From the NCBI GenBank assembly GCA_026708585.1, contig JAPOUQ010000085.1:1-64000 (forward strand): a DNA stretch of 64,000 nucleotides, written 5' to 3'. Every line of letters starts with the position of its first letter. Positions within the stretch are counted from its first letter, which is position 1. The notes under the pieces are model-generated. The model worked only from the letters and a program-made list of their open reading frames with translations. It had not been told where the DNA came from and did not search any database. Shown here piece by piece: positions 17,450-26,834 of this stretch. The DNA comes from Gammaproteobacteria bacterium (lineage in GTDB: Bacteria > Pseudomonadota > Gammaproteobacteria > Arenicellales > Poriferihabitantaceae). The position numbers and the translations under genes are program-made.

Positions 17450-20400
17450 AGTAGGGGGGTTGGCTACTTGCATTGCCCATTTCGTCATTGATGATCATTC
17501 TGTTTTGACTTGGAAAGACTTTGGCGTGGAAATTTTCGTACATAAGGAGTAGTGAGGGGACCAGACACAATACAAGAAGTGTTGCAAATGCGAGCCCGAA
17601 AGCGAGTGAAATGGCCATTGGAATCAGAAATTGCGCCTGGATTGATGTTTCAAATAGCAACGGGGTCAGACCGCCGATGGTGGTCAAGGAAGTCAGTATA
17701 ACTGCTCTTAATCGACTGCAGGTTGCTTCAATAATTGCTTCAAAGGCTGGCATTCCGCTTTTTCGAAACCATTGGTAGAACACCAGCAAGATGATTGAGT
17801 TATTGACCACGATACCGGATAAACCAAAAAATCCGAAAAGTGACAATAGGGTGATGTCCTTGTCCATGAGTACATGACCCCACAACCCGCCTATGAATCC
17901 GAATGGAATAATTATCATAACAACAAATGGCCAACCATAAGAGCCAAAGGCCCAGGATAGAACCAGATAGATTAACGCCAAGGCAATGACCCCGCCGAGT
18001 CGCATGTCATCCAGCGTTTTCTGTTGATCGCTCTGATCACCTTCAAATGAGTAAGTTATTCCATGCTCGGCCACCAGCGGTGGAAGAATATCGGATTTCA
18101 GTCTTTCAACAATTTGGTTGGCATTGCTAATATCATAATCAACATCTGCTTTTACACTAATTGCTAGACGTCCTTTGGAATGTCGAATGGTTTCAAATCC
18201 GCGTTTGGTTGAGATTTTGACCAGAGAAGACATCGACTCTGTGCGTCCATTCGGCAACAATATGTTGATGCCGGAAATACTAGTTAGTGCATCTCGCTCT
18301 CGCTCAGGAATTAGAATTACAACATCCAAATCTTCAAAACCGTCTGATATTTCCTGCACTAGGAAACCATCATATGCAGCTCTTAACTGTCGGGATATTG
18401 AATCGACGGTCAAACCCAGAGCTTCGGCCGAGGGAGTTAGCGATAGTACCAGTTGTTCTCTGCCATAAGGTATATCATCACTGATACCGCTTAGACCGGG
18501 TATCTCTGAAAGGACGTTTTTGACGGATTCTGAAACCTTTTTTATCTGGTCAACTTCTTGCCCATAAATCTTTAGATCAATGTCTGATGATCCCGGGCCT
18601 GCACGTTGGTCGATTAAGGTCAGGGTTTCAATACCCGGTTCTCGATTCAGCCTACTTCGCCAAGTACGAACGATTTCACTATTTCGTGTAGTTCTTTGAT
18701 CCGGTGGGAGTAAATCAATCCTGATTCCGCCTAAATGATCACCACGTTGGGTAGTTCGTTCTCGACCTTCGGTGGCTCCATACCGAGTCATGACAAGAGA
18801 AATCAGCGGTTCACCCGATTCTTCCTCGATTTGATAGAGGATGTCTATGGCACTGGTTAGAAAGTCTGTTACCTGATCTGGAGAACTTCCTGATACAAAG
18901 CCCACGTTAAGAAATAGCGTGTCACCCTCGGTGGATGGAAAGAAAGTGAAGTTGATACGGCCGCTTTGTACCCAGGCAACTGACAGTAACATGATTGAGA
19001 GAGCAACAGCTAACGTGCTCCAGCGGTGGGAAATTACCAAAGAAATAAATGGTCTGAACAGGTTCTCTCTGAAATAGATATATCGGTTATCAATAGCAAG
19101 ACGAACCCGCGTTGGATTGTATGGGCCCATACGATGAAATGAATGTGTCAGATGACCCGGAAGAATGAGAAAACATTCAATCAGTGATGCGATAATGACG
19201 CACACAACAACCAGAGGTATGGTTTGCATAATGGTGCCAATATTGCCGCCCACTAGGAATAGAGGCATGAAGGCTGCGATCGTAGTCAGTGATGAGCAAA
19301 AGATCGGAGATAACATTCTCCTAGCTGCTAAGAGGGAGGCGATACTTGGCTTTACCCCAGAGGAGTAGCGCGACATAGCATCCTCCCCAACTACAATCGA
19401 ATCATCTACGATGATACCGAGTGTCATGATTAGGGCAAACATGCTTACCATGTTCAGGCTACCGCCCCACAAATAAAGGATAAAAAGTGCGGCCATGAAA
19501 GAAACAGGAATACCCACCGCTGTCCAAAAAGCAATTCGGGATGCCATGAACAGGTAGAGAATCATAACCACCAGAATCAGTCCCGACAGGCCATTTTCAA
19601 TCAGAATATTGATTCGACCCTGAATCAGTTCCCAGATCTGATTGAAGAAAACCAGCTCAACTCCTTGAGGCAATAGAGGGCGAGTTTGTTCCACCCAGTC
19701 TGAGAGGATTTTGGCAGAATCAAGACTGTCGGCACTCTCTGTGCGCATAACTACTAATTCGATTGCAGGATACCCCTTGTAAAAGATTTTTTCCTGATCA
19801 GGCTTCGGTTTGCGCGAGATCTCAGCGATATCGCCAAGACTTAACAAGCTTCCTTGTTGATTTGCAACGATTGGTATTTCCTCAAATGCAGCTGCGGTTT
19901 CGCGGCGCTCTTGAAACCGCAACTGGCGGGAGGTTTGACTTCGGCCGATGATACCCAGTGGAACATCTCTTGACCAAGCAGTGATTCGCTGTCCTAACTC
20001 ATCAAGAGACAAGCTGAGTCGTTTCAATTCATAAGAGGGGACTTCGATGGCAATTTGTTCCTCGGGTATGCCATGGATATTGATTTTTGCGATGCCAAGA
20101 TCTAATAATTCGCGCTCGAATTGATAAACCAGTCCACGTAATTCATCGATACTGCTTGAGCCAAGACCTGTAAGAAGTAGGCGACCTACCTCTTCATAAA
20201 ATGTGGTTTTCGATACTTCCGGTGTTTCAGACTCTGTAGGCAAACCGCTGGTAATGTTGACACGTTCCTTAACTTTGTCTACAGCCTCTCCCATATCAGT
20301 ACCTTCATCAAACTCGAGGGTAATGGAAGATACACCTTCAGCGGATGTAGAAGTCATATCCTTGAGATTGTCTACATCCCGTAGGTCTTGTTCAAGTGGA

Positions 20401-20630
20401 ATCGTTATCAGTTCACGAATGTCCTCAGCACTGGCACCACTCCAGAGTACACGAACTTGGACGTTTTCATTCTCATAACTGGGCAGAAACTGGGTATTTA
20501 GTTGTTGCATTGCCCAGATCCCAGAGATCAGCATGACAGCCATTAGTAGATTGGCTGCTACGGGATGATTGCAGAAAATCCCGATTAGGCCGTTCTGGTT
20601 AACCAATTGCCTGTTGGTATCTTGGTCCAT
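17448..20630 (-). CDS. RND efflux transporter, inner-membrane permease
   Basis: The 1060-residue protein is a full-length HAE/AcrB-type permease with 12 predicted membrane helices in two homologous halves and two large periplasmic loops. TM1 starts at VAANLLMAVM near residue 24. TM4 carries GIIVDDSIVVGEDAMSR, whose acidic pair is the proton-relay site. The second half shows LFGFFGLSGIVVNNSIILL, the usual asymmetric counterpart. It would extrude substrates by proton antiport together with the adaptor encoded 2 bp upstream. No outer-membrane TolC-like gene is adjacent. The substrate cannot be predicted. Confidence 0.93.
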   Translation of the reverse strand: MDQDTNRQLVNQNGLIGIFCNHPVAANLLMAVMLISGIWAMQQLNTQFLPSYENENVQVRVLWSGASAEDIRELITIPLEQDLRDVDNLKDMTSTSAEGVSSITLEFDEGTDMGEAVDKVKERVNITSGLPTESETPEVSKTTFYEEVGRLLLTGLGSSSIDELRGLVYQFERELLDLGIAKINIHGIPEEQIAIEVPSYELKRLSLSLDELGQRITAWSRDVPLGIIGRSQTSRQLRFQERRETAAAFEEIPIVANQQGSLLSLGDIAEISRKPKPDQEKIFYKGYPAIELVVMRTESADSLDSAKILSDWVEQTRPLLPQGVELVFFNQIWELIQGRINILIENGLSGLILVVMILYLFMASRIAFWTAVGIPVSFMAALFILYLWGGSLNMVSMFALIMTLGIIVDDSIVVGEDAMSRYSSGVKPSIASLLAARRMLSPIFCSSLTTIAAFMPLFLVGGNIGTIMQTIPLVVVCVIIASLIECFLILPGHLTHSFHRMGPYNPTRVRLAIDNRYIYFRENLFRPFISLVISHRWSTLAVALSIMLLSVAWVQSGRINFTFFPSTEGDTLFLNVGFVSGSSPDQVTDFLTSAIDILYQIEEESGEPLISLVMTRYGATEGRERTTQRGDHLGGIRIDLLPPDQRTTRNSEIVRTWRSRLNREPGIETLTLIDQRAGPGSSDIDLKIYGQEVDQIKKVSESVKNVLSEIPGLSGISDDIPYGREQLVLSLTPSAEALGLTVDSISRQLRAAYDGFLVQEISDGFEDLDVVILIPERERDALTSISGINILLPNGRTESMSSLVKISTKRGFETIRHSKGRLAISVKADVDYDISNANQIVERLKSDILPPLVAEHGITYSFEGDQSDQQKTLDDMRLGGVIALALIYLVLSWAFGSYGWPFVVMIIIPFGFIGGLWGHVLMDKDITLLSLFGFFGLSGIVVNNSIILLVFYQWFRKSGMPAFEAIIEATCSRLRAVILTSLTTIGGLTPLLFETSIQAQFLIPMAISLAFGLAFATLLVLCLVPSLLLMYENFHAKVFPSQNRMIINDEMGNASSQPPY

Positions 20631-20632
20631 GT

Positions 20633-21874
20633 TTACTCTTGTTCAACGATCTGAACCTGCATGCCACTCACAGCTCGAGGCAAGCGGGAGATGAGAATAT
20701 TTTCGTCGTCAGAAAAATCCGAACCGTCCAAAATAATAGTCTGTGATCCATTTTCATGGATACGCATGCCAACTTGAGTAACTTCTCTTGGCACTAGTTT
20801 GTTGTTATCGACAAGATAAATTCGATTTCCGTTATAAAGCGCATCAGGTGGGATAACGATGACATTGTGAAGTATCGGTAGGTTAACCAGAATATCGAGT
20901 GTAGATCCGAGAGCAGGTAATTGAATGGATGTTGTTCGAAAAAAGGCATCGATTCCCGCCTGACCTTGTTCAATAAGGGCGGTTAATCGATGCAGGGTCA
21001 GATTGACTTGTTGATTTTCATAGACGGCTTTGGCGAGAACTTGCTGATTGGTGTCGATAGCTTGCTGTATTTTCGTAGCGTAAGAAAATGGGACCTGTGC
21101 CCGAACTTCAAGTGCGGATTCATTATAGATATTGAGAAGTTTTCCGCCACGTGGTACACGATCTCCTGTTGTGACCATGACTTCGGCGATTCTACCGTCG
21201 AATGGAGCTTTAATACTGGCCCGTTCCAAATCTCGTTTGGATCTTCCCAGAACTGCACTTGCCTTATTTAAGCGCGCTTCAAGCTGTTTTTGACGGATTG
21301 GAAAATCATTGATTGACTGTTCACGTTGTATGATTGCCAGTTGTTGGCGTGCTTCGTTCTGCAATGCTTCATCAAGTGTAGCTTGGCTGCCGGCATTTTT
21401 TTTCATTAGACGTTTGGCCCGTTCAACGGCATTACTGGTTAGTTTGAGTAGATTCTTTTCTGTTTCTAGGGCTCGTTTATCGGTGGCATGTCGAATATGG
21501 TCGCTTGAGATGAGTGCTTCAATCTCTCGAAGCTCGGCTTGACGTTGCTGAACATCAAGTTCGATATCTTGACGGTTAAGGGTAATCAGTAAGTCTCCAC
21601 TTTCTACAGTTTCACCTTCCAATACCGAAACCAGATCTACATCAGCTTCGATAGCAGTACTTAGCGATGCAAAATTAGGGGTTTCGACTACACCAAACAG
21701 ACGGATGTTGGGAGTTTCGCTGATTTTCTCGACTTTTTGGATAAAAACGAATTGTTCTGGAGCGGTGCGGATAAGTTGTGGTGACTCTTCTTGATTCTTG
21801 GTGATGAACTGAAATCCGGCAATTCCTCCTGCCAGTATGACAATGGGAAACATAAATTTAACGAATTTCTTCAT
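20633..21874 (-). CDS. Periplasmic adaptor (membrane fusion protein) of RND pump
   Basis: The 413-residue protein starts with one membrane anchor (FVKFMFPIVILAGGIAGFQF). It then has the biotinyl-lipoyl-like half domain (VSVLEGETVESGDLLITL), a long alpha-helical hairpin (about 110-210) and the second half-lipoyl plus beta-barrel region (IKAPFDGRIAEVMVTTGDRV). This order is typical of RND adaptors. Its gene precedes the permease by 2 bp in the same direction and is surely co-transcribed. It should link the permease to an outer-membrane channel encoded elsewhere. Confidence 0.92.
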   Translation of the reverse strand: MKKFVKFMFPIVILAGGIAGFQFITKNQEESPQLIRTAPEQFVFIQKVEKISETPNIRLFGVVETPNFASLSTAIEADVDLVSVLEGETVESGDLLITLNRQDIELDVQQRQAELREIEALISSDHIRHATDKRALETEKNLLKLTSNAVERAKRLMKKNAGSQATLDEALQNEARQQLAIIQREQSINDFPIRQKQLEARLNKASAVLGRSKRDLERASIKAPFDGRIAEVMVTTGDRVPRGGKLLNIYNESALEVRAQVPFSYATKIQQAIDTNQQVLAKAVYENQQVNLTLHRLTALIEQGQAGIDAFFRTTSIQLPALGSTLDILVNLPILHNVIVIPPDALYNGNRIYLVDNNKLVPREVTQVGMRIHENGSQTIILDGSDFSDDENILISRLPRAVSGMQVQIVEQE

Positions 21875-22049
21875 GTATTATTGTGTTCAGTTGTGTGTAT
21901 GGGAAGGCGGTAAATATTTAGCAAGTCCTCTTTTTGAACTTAAGGAATATACTGAAGGCTGTAAGAGCAAAAATCCGGTCAATCACCAGATATCGCTCAA
22001 ATTTCATTCTGCTATACAGGGCAAAAATGGTGTAGTCGGTGAAACTAAA

Positions 22050-22244
22050 GGGAATTATATCTATAAATAACATTAGACCATGTTATCCATAATCAGTTAT
22101 AAATATTCATGTACGCAACATACCAAGCGTGTCGGCCTCCGGGATTGGGGCAGCTGTACGATTAGAGGCGTTCTCATTGGAGACCTCGCGAACCCGTGAA
22201 AAGGCATCTAAGGTGGCTTAACGTTACTTTTCGATATAATTCCC
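22050..22244. mobile_element. 195-bp MITE related to the IS1595 element, copy 2
   Basis: The terminal repeats read GGGAATTATATC inward from both sides. The right end continues CGAAAAGTAACG, closely matching the IS ends at 93-116 and 3579-3602. An 8-bp target duplication, AAACTAAA, flanks it (22042-22049 and 22245-22252), the size used by IS1595 transposases. It has no coding capacity and was probably moved in trans. It lies in a 680-base gap (21875-22557) that otherwise holds only short, unconvincing open frames. Confidence 0.9.
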
Positions 22245-22557
22245 AAACTAAACCATTGATCGCTATCGGCAACCAATCTCGTCCAGGCTTCTTGATCTCC
22301 CAAAGAGGCTCGATCAAATCATGCCGGATTTTGCCCCGAATACTTGCTCCTAATTTCCTTGCCATTTTCCAGTCTAGCGTGAGTTTGCCGAGTTGGGCAA
22401 TCAGGTGTTATCAAGTTTGTCCGATCTATTTGTAGGGGTATTGGTTACTGTTACGATCAACTGTTTTTCTGGGTACAATCCGCAAAACATTTGAAGCATA
22501 ATATCTAATGTAATTTCGAGTAAAATATCTCGATAAATCAACAACTAAACCTAATTA

Positions 22558-22634
22558 TGGTGGGCCCGGTAGGACTTGAACCTACGACCAAAGGATTATG
22601 AGTCCTCTGCTCTAACCAACTGAGCTACAGGCCC
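22558..22634 (-). tRNA. tRNA-Ile(CAT), the k2C-modified AUA-reading type
   Basis: On the minus strand the sequence folds into a standard 77-nt cloverleaf with encoded CCA. The acceptor GGGCCTG pairs with CGGGCCC, the D arm contains AGCTCAGTTGG, the anticodon loop is CTCATAA, and the T arm is around GGTTCAA. CAT could mean methionine. However, the TTGGTCG variable-stem region, GGTTCAAGTCC T loop and position beside rpoD resemble the ileX-type tRNA of gammaproteobacteria, which is lysidinylated to read AUA. Elongator tRNA-Met is the alternative. Confidence 0.85.
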
Positions 22635-22720
22635 GACTAAATTTCCACCTGGTAAATCTTGATATCTTGAATCGAGAACATAAGTTGAATCAAAGCAACT
22701 TGGAGCTTAGAAAGTGAATA

Positions 22721-24679
22721 TTACCTACTATCCAAGAAACTCTTCAATTGCTCAGATCGACTGGGATGGCGGAGTTTTCTCAATGCCTTAGCCTCAATTT
22801 GACGAATCCGTTCTCGAGTCACATCAAATTGCTTGCCGACTTCTTCTAATGTATGGTCGGTATTCATACCAATACCAAAACGCATCTGCAAAACTTTCGC
22901 CTCTCGTTCAGTAAGTTGATCAAGGATTCCGTTCGTTGCTTCCTTTAGTCCAGATGAAGATGCATTATCAAAGGGTGCATGGGCTCTTTGATCTTCGATG
23001 AAGTCGCCAAGATGCGAATCTTCATCATCACCCATAGGCTGTTCCATTGAAATCGGTTCCTTTGCAATCTTAAGCACCTTTCGTACCTTGTCAACGGAAA
23101 GTTCCATTCGTTCAGCAAGTTCTTCCGGGAGAGGCTCCCGTCCCTTTTCTTGCAAAATTTGACGCGAAACTCGGTTCAGCTTGTTGATCGTTTCTATCAT
23201 GTGGACAGGTATCCGTATAGTTCGGGCCTGATCGGCAATTGAACGTGTGATTGCCTGACGAATCCACCAAGTAGCATAAGTTGAAAATTTATAACCACGA
23301 CGATATTCAAATTTGTCAACCGCCTTCATTAAACCAATATTGCCTTCCTGAATCAGATCCAGAAACTGCAAACCACGGTTGGTGTATTTTTTCGCAATCG
23401 ATATAACCAAACGCAAATTTGCTTCGACCATTTCCTTTTTTGCTCTGCGCGCCTTGACTTCACCAAGTGAAAAGTCGTCAAACAATTTTCGCAACTCATG
23501 TAGTTTGAGACCAGCAGTATTTTCAACTTTTAGAATACGATAAGACAATTCATGGATTTTTTCACGATAGCGGACCACTCGCGGATATTCCTTGGCATAT
23601 TTTTCAATGAATTCGTCAAACCATTCAAGATCTGTTTCACGATCCTTAAATTTTTCAATAAACAGCTGATTGGGTACATTGCCGTAATTAACACAATACT
23701 TCTTGATACCACGTTCACAGGTCTTTAATTCATTCATGCAAGCTTTGAGTGCATTCGCCATCTCTTCCAATCTTGCTGGCACAAACCGAATTAAAATCAA
23801 CTCATTGCCAAGTCGTTCACGGATTTTCAGAACTTGTTTGCTTGACAACCCATGTTTTTCAATCGCATTTTCCATGCTTTTGAGCGAACGTTTGATTTTC
23901 GTAAACCGTCTTCTTGCTTCATCGGGATCAGGGCCAGTTGCCATTTCCTGCTCAGAGGCGTTTTGCCCGGGTTCTCCGGGGGTTGCCACCGTTTCATCAT
24001 GATATGATTCCCAATCGTGGAAACCCACTACCAATTCGGTTAGCTTCATTTCCTTTTTTTGAATATCAGTGATGTAACCCACCAGTTTACGAAGTACGAC
24101 CGGTGTAGTAGCCATAGTAGCGATACTGATCCGGTTACCCGCTTCAATCCGTTTCGCTAGTTCAATTTCTTTTTCTCGATCGAGCAACTCGACAACACCC
24201 ATTTCCCGCATGTACATGCGGACTGGATCAGTTGTGCGTCCAAACTCACTTTCGACCGCAGTTTTGAGTGCAGCACTGACTTCTTCCATCACCTCCTGAT
24301 CTTCCGTATTGTCTCTTTTGAGGGTCAGGGTTTCTGATGTATCAGGTGCTTTATCAACCAGCTCAATGTGCATGTCCTTGATCATGTTAACAACGACCTC
24401 AAATTGGTCGGTGTCATGCATGTTTTCAGGGAGGTGATCCTGAATTTCAGTGTAAGTCAAAAATCCTTGTGAACGGCCCTTGAGAACCAGTTTTTGCAGT
24501 TTTGACTGGGTTTTCGGCTTGACTTCTTCGCCCTGTTTTGGTTCGGTATTATCGGGATCGATATCCTCTACCTCCAGTTCTTCAGGGTCTTCAACATTCA
24601 CCTCATCAATTTCATCGAGTTCGACTTTTTCTGGTTCGGTTTCGATATCGGAGGCTTTTGCTGTTTGCTGATTACTCAT
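22721..24679 (-). CDS. rpoD: Primary RNA polymerase sigma factor (sigma-70)
   Basis: The 652-residue protein directs RNA polymerase to housekeeping promoters. It has an acidic N-terminal region 1.1 and region 1.2 at [17 protein letters not shown] long non-conserved insert typical of proteobacterial RpoD follows, then region 2 ([35 protein letters not shown]) and region 4 with [20 protein letters not shown]. Its N terminus is unusually rich in glutamate and aspartate. It follows dnaG in the same direction by 214 bp, the usual macromolecular-synthesis order, with tRNA-Ile downstream. Confidence 0.97.
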   Translation of the reverse strand: MSNQQTAKASDIETEPEKVELDEIDEVNVEDPEELEVEDIDPDNTEPKQGEEVKPKTQSKLQKLVLKGRSQGFLTYTEIQDHLPENMHDTDQFEVVVNMIKDMHIELVDKAPDTSETLTLKRDNTEDQEVMEEVSAALKTAVESEFGRTTDPVRMYMREMGVVELLDREKEIELAKRIEAGNRISIATMATTPVVLRKLVGYITDIQKKEMKLTELVVGFHDWESYHDETVATPGEPGQNASEQEMATGPDPDEARRRFTKIKRSLKSMENAIEKHGLSSKQVLKIRERLGNELILIRFVPARLEEMANALKACMNELKTCERGIKKYCVNYGNVPNQLFIEKFKDRETDLEWFDEFIEKYAKEYPRVVRYREKIHELSYRILKVENTAGLKLHELRKLFDDFSLGEVKARRAKKEMVEANLRLVISIAKKYTNRGLQFLDLIQEGNIGLMKAVDKFEYRRGYKFSTYATWWIRQAITRSIADQARTIRIPVHMIETINKLNRVSRQILQEKGREPLPEELAERMELSVDKVRKVLKIAKEPISMEQPMGDDEDSHLGDFIEDQRAHAPFDNASSSGLKEATNGILDQLTEREAKVLQMRFGIGMNTDHTLEEVGKQFDVTRERIRQIEAKALRKLRHPSRSEQLKSFLDSR

Positions 24680-24893
24680 CTTGAAGTACTCAAATTGGAA
24701 ATTACAATCGGTCTTGGGTTCGTAGAGTCAAAAACAAGGGCGCAAATTGTACAGCATCTTCACCAACACTGAGCATATAAGTCCCATATTCATCTTTTTT
24801 ATACCACAACCTATTTATATTGTGTCGCCGCAGATAATTTCAATCGCTCGGATACAGTAAAAACCCAATGAAGTACAGAAAACTTTTGCCAAC

Positions 24894-26687
24894 CTATTCT
24901 TCAAGCTGGGCTGTATGGCGAATCCGCTCTTGTTGTAGGGACAACAACTCCTCTTTTTCACGTTGATTGAGTGGTCGTTGCTCGGATTTTGCAATTAAAT
25001 CATCATGCCGTTGTTTTCTCAAACGTGCAAGTAACTTGAGGATAATTTCTTCAAAATGTTCCACCAGTAAATTTTCGGGTACCTGGTGATCCCGAAACGC
25101 CAAATATTCCAGATATGAATGATAGGGTGCATCCCGGAAGCGCTCCAGAAGTCTGGCGGTAGTCACATCTGGATTGCGGCAGCATGTATCAAGCATGCCC
25201 ACAAGGACATCAAGACCATCTTCCTGCAATTCATCAAGAGCGCTAAAATTCGGCCCCTTATTGGCTAGGCTTGGATCTTGAAGTAGCAAGCTTACGGCTT
25301 GTGCAACTAGAGGAAGCTGCCCATCGATATGGCGACCAGAGCGTCGTTTGGCATCGGTTGTTGGGATTCGAGGTCTTGAGGACTGATTTGATTCATCTGG
25401 CTTAACAGTTGTTCCACAAAGAGTGGATAGACGGTCGAACATGATGGATCTCAGAGTAATGCCTGGAATATCCATCAGGAGTGGTTTAGCCAAGCTCGCT
25501 AGCTTTGCGCGACCTTCCATTCGGTCAAGATCAATTTCAGCCATTAGACTCTCAAATAGGAAGTTAGTCAGAGGAATAGCCGAATCAACTTCTCTCAAAA
25601 AGCTTTCAGCTCCGGTTGATCTGACAGTTGTGTCTGGGTCCTCACCTTCTTTCAAGAACAGAAAACTTACTTGTCTACCGTCACTTAGTTCCGGCAGTGC
25701 AGTTTTTAGAGCCTTCCAGGCTGCTTTTTTTCCAGCTTGATCCCCATCGAAACAGAACACAATATCGGAGGCAAGCCTGAACAGGTGTTGCAACTGATGG
25801 GGAGTAGTTGCAGTACCAAGTGCAGCCACAACATTTTCGATACCGAATTGAACCAGAGAGACTACATCCATATATCCTTCGACCACGAGGCTACGTTTTT
25901 GTTTGCCGATTGCACGTCGAGCACGATGCAGACCATAAAGTTCTCTGCCCTTGTGAAAAAGAGGAGTTTCTGGTGAATTGAGATATTTGGGACCTTTGTC
26001 CGTTAAATCCCGCCCGCCAAAACCGACAATGCGTCCCCGACTGTCTTCAATTGGGAACATGATACGACCCCGAAACCGATCAAAATACCTGTTCCTCCCC
26101 TGCTCGTTTGATTTATTGTTGATGAGACCTGCTTTCATCAATTTTTCAAGTTGGGAGGGGGTTTTACCTAGTCCTTTTGTCAGACCGTTCCAACCCTCTG
26201 GTGCAAAACCGACTCCGAATTCGTTAATCATCTTGGCATTCAGTCCGCGCGATTGGAGATAGCCAACTGCTATCCTTCGGTCGGGGCTACTCTTGAGTTG
26301 TTCCTGAAACCATAGATTTGCCTGATTCAAAACTTCTAGAAGTTCATCGGTTTGGCCCTGTAATCTCTTGAAATTGTCAGATCGATTTGAACGTGGTATT
26401 TCGAGCCCAGCTCGGTTTGCTAGATCTTCGATCGCTTCAACGAAACCTAGATTTTGATATTTCATCAAAAAGTCTATGGCTGAACCACTTTCGCCGCAAC
26501 CAAAACAGTAAAAGAATTGTTTCTGAGGACTCACTGTGAAAGATGGGGTTTTTTCATCATGGAACGGACAACAGGCCATGTACTCCCGACCTTTTTTTTG
26601 TAGGGGAACCATGCTTTCAATAACATCGACGATGTCCGTTCTTTGCATTAACTCATCAATGAACTCTCTTGGGATATGTCTGGCCAT
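24894..26687 (-). CDS. dnaG: DNA primase
   Basis: The 597-residue primase synthesises RNA primers at the replication fork. The N-terminal CHC2 zinc domain has Cys40, His43, Cys61 and Cys64. The TOPRIM core contains LVVEGYMDVVSL and the FCFDGDQAGKKA metal motif. The C-terminal part is the helicase-interacting domain. Length is normal. It precedes rpoD as in most gammaproteobacteria, but rpsU, the usual first gene of the operon, is absent upstream, where leuS diverges instead. Confidence 0.97.
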   Translation of the reverse strand: MARHIPREFIDELMQRTDIVDVIESMVPLQKKGREYMACCPFHDEKTPSFTVSPQKQFFYCFGCGESGSAIDFLMKYQNLGFVEAIEDLANRAGLEIPRSNRSDNFKRLQGQTDELLEVLNQANLWFQEQLKSSPDRRIAVGYLQSRGLNAKMINEFGVGFAPEGWNGLTKGLGKTPSQLEKLMKAGLINNKSNEQGRNRYFDRFRGRIMFPIEDSRGRIVGFGGRDLTDKGPKYLNSPETPLFHKGRELYGLHRARRAIGKQKRSLVVEGYMDVVSLVQFGIENVVAALGTATTPHQLQHLFRLASDIVFCFDGDQAGKKAAWKALKTALPELSDGRQVSFLFLKEGEDPDTTVRSTGAESFLREVDSAIPLTNFLFESLMAEIDLDRMEGRAKLASLAKPLLMDIPGITLRSIMFDRLSTLCGTTVKPDESNQSSRPRIPTTDAKRRSGRHIDGQLPLVAQAVSLLLQDPSLANKGPNFSALDELQEDGLDVLVGMLDTCCRNPDVTTARLLERFRDAPYHSYLEYLAFRDHQVPENLLVEHFEEIILKLLARLRKQRHDDLIAKSEQRPLNQREKEELLSLQQERIRHTAQLEE

Positions 26688-26834
26688 GTAGGATTTCGTC
26701 CAAAAAAATGAAATAGAAACAACTATACCACGAGGGTATACTCAATCAAGAAAATACAGAATCGAGTACGCGATGCAAGAAAATAATTGGAAAACAAACT
26801 AAAATCGCTTGTTTCCAATTATCAACTATCAATC

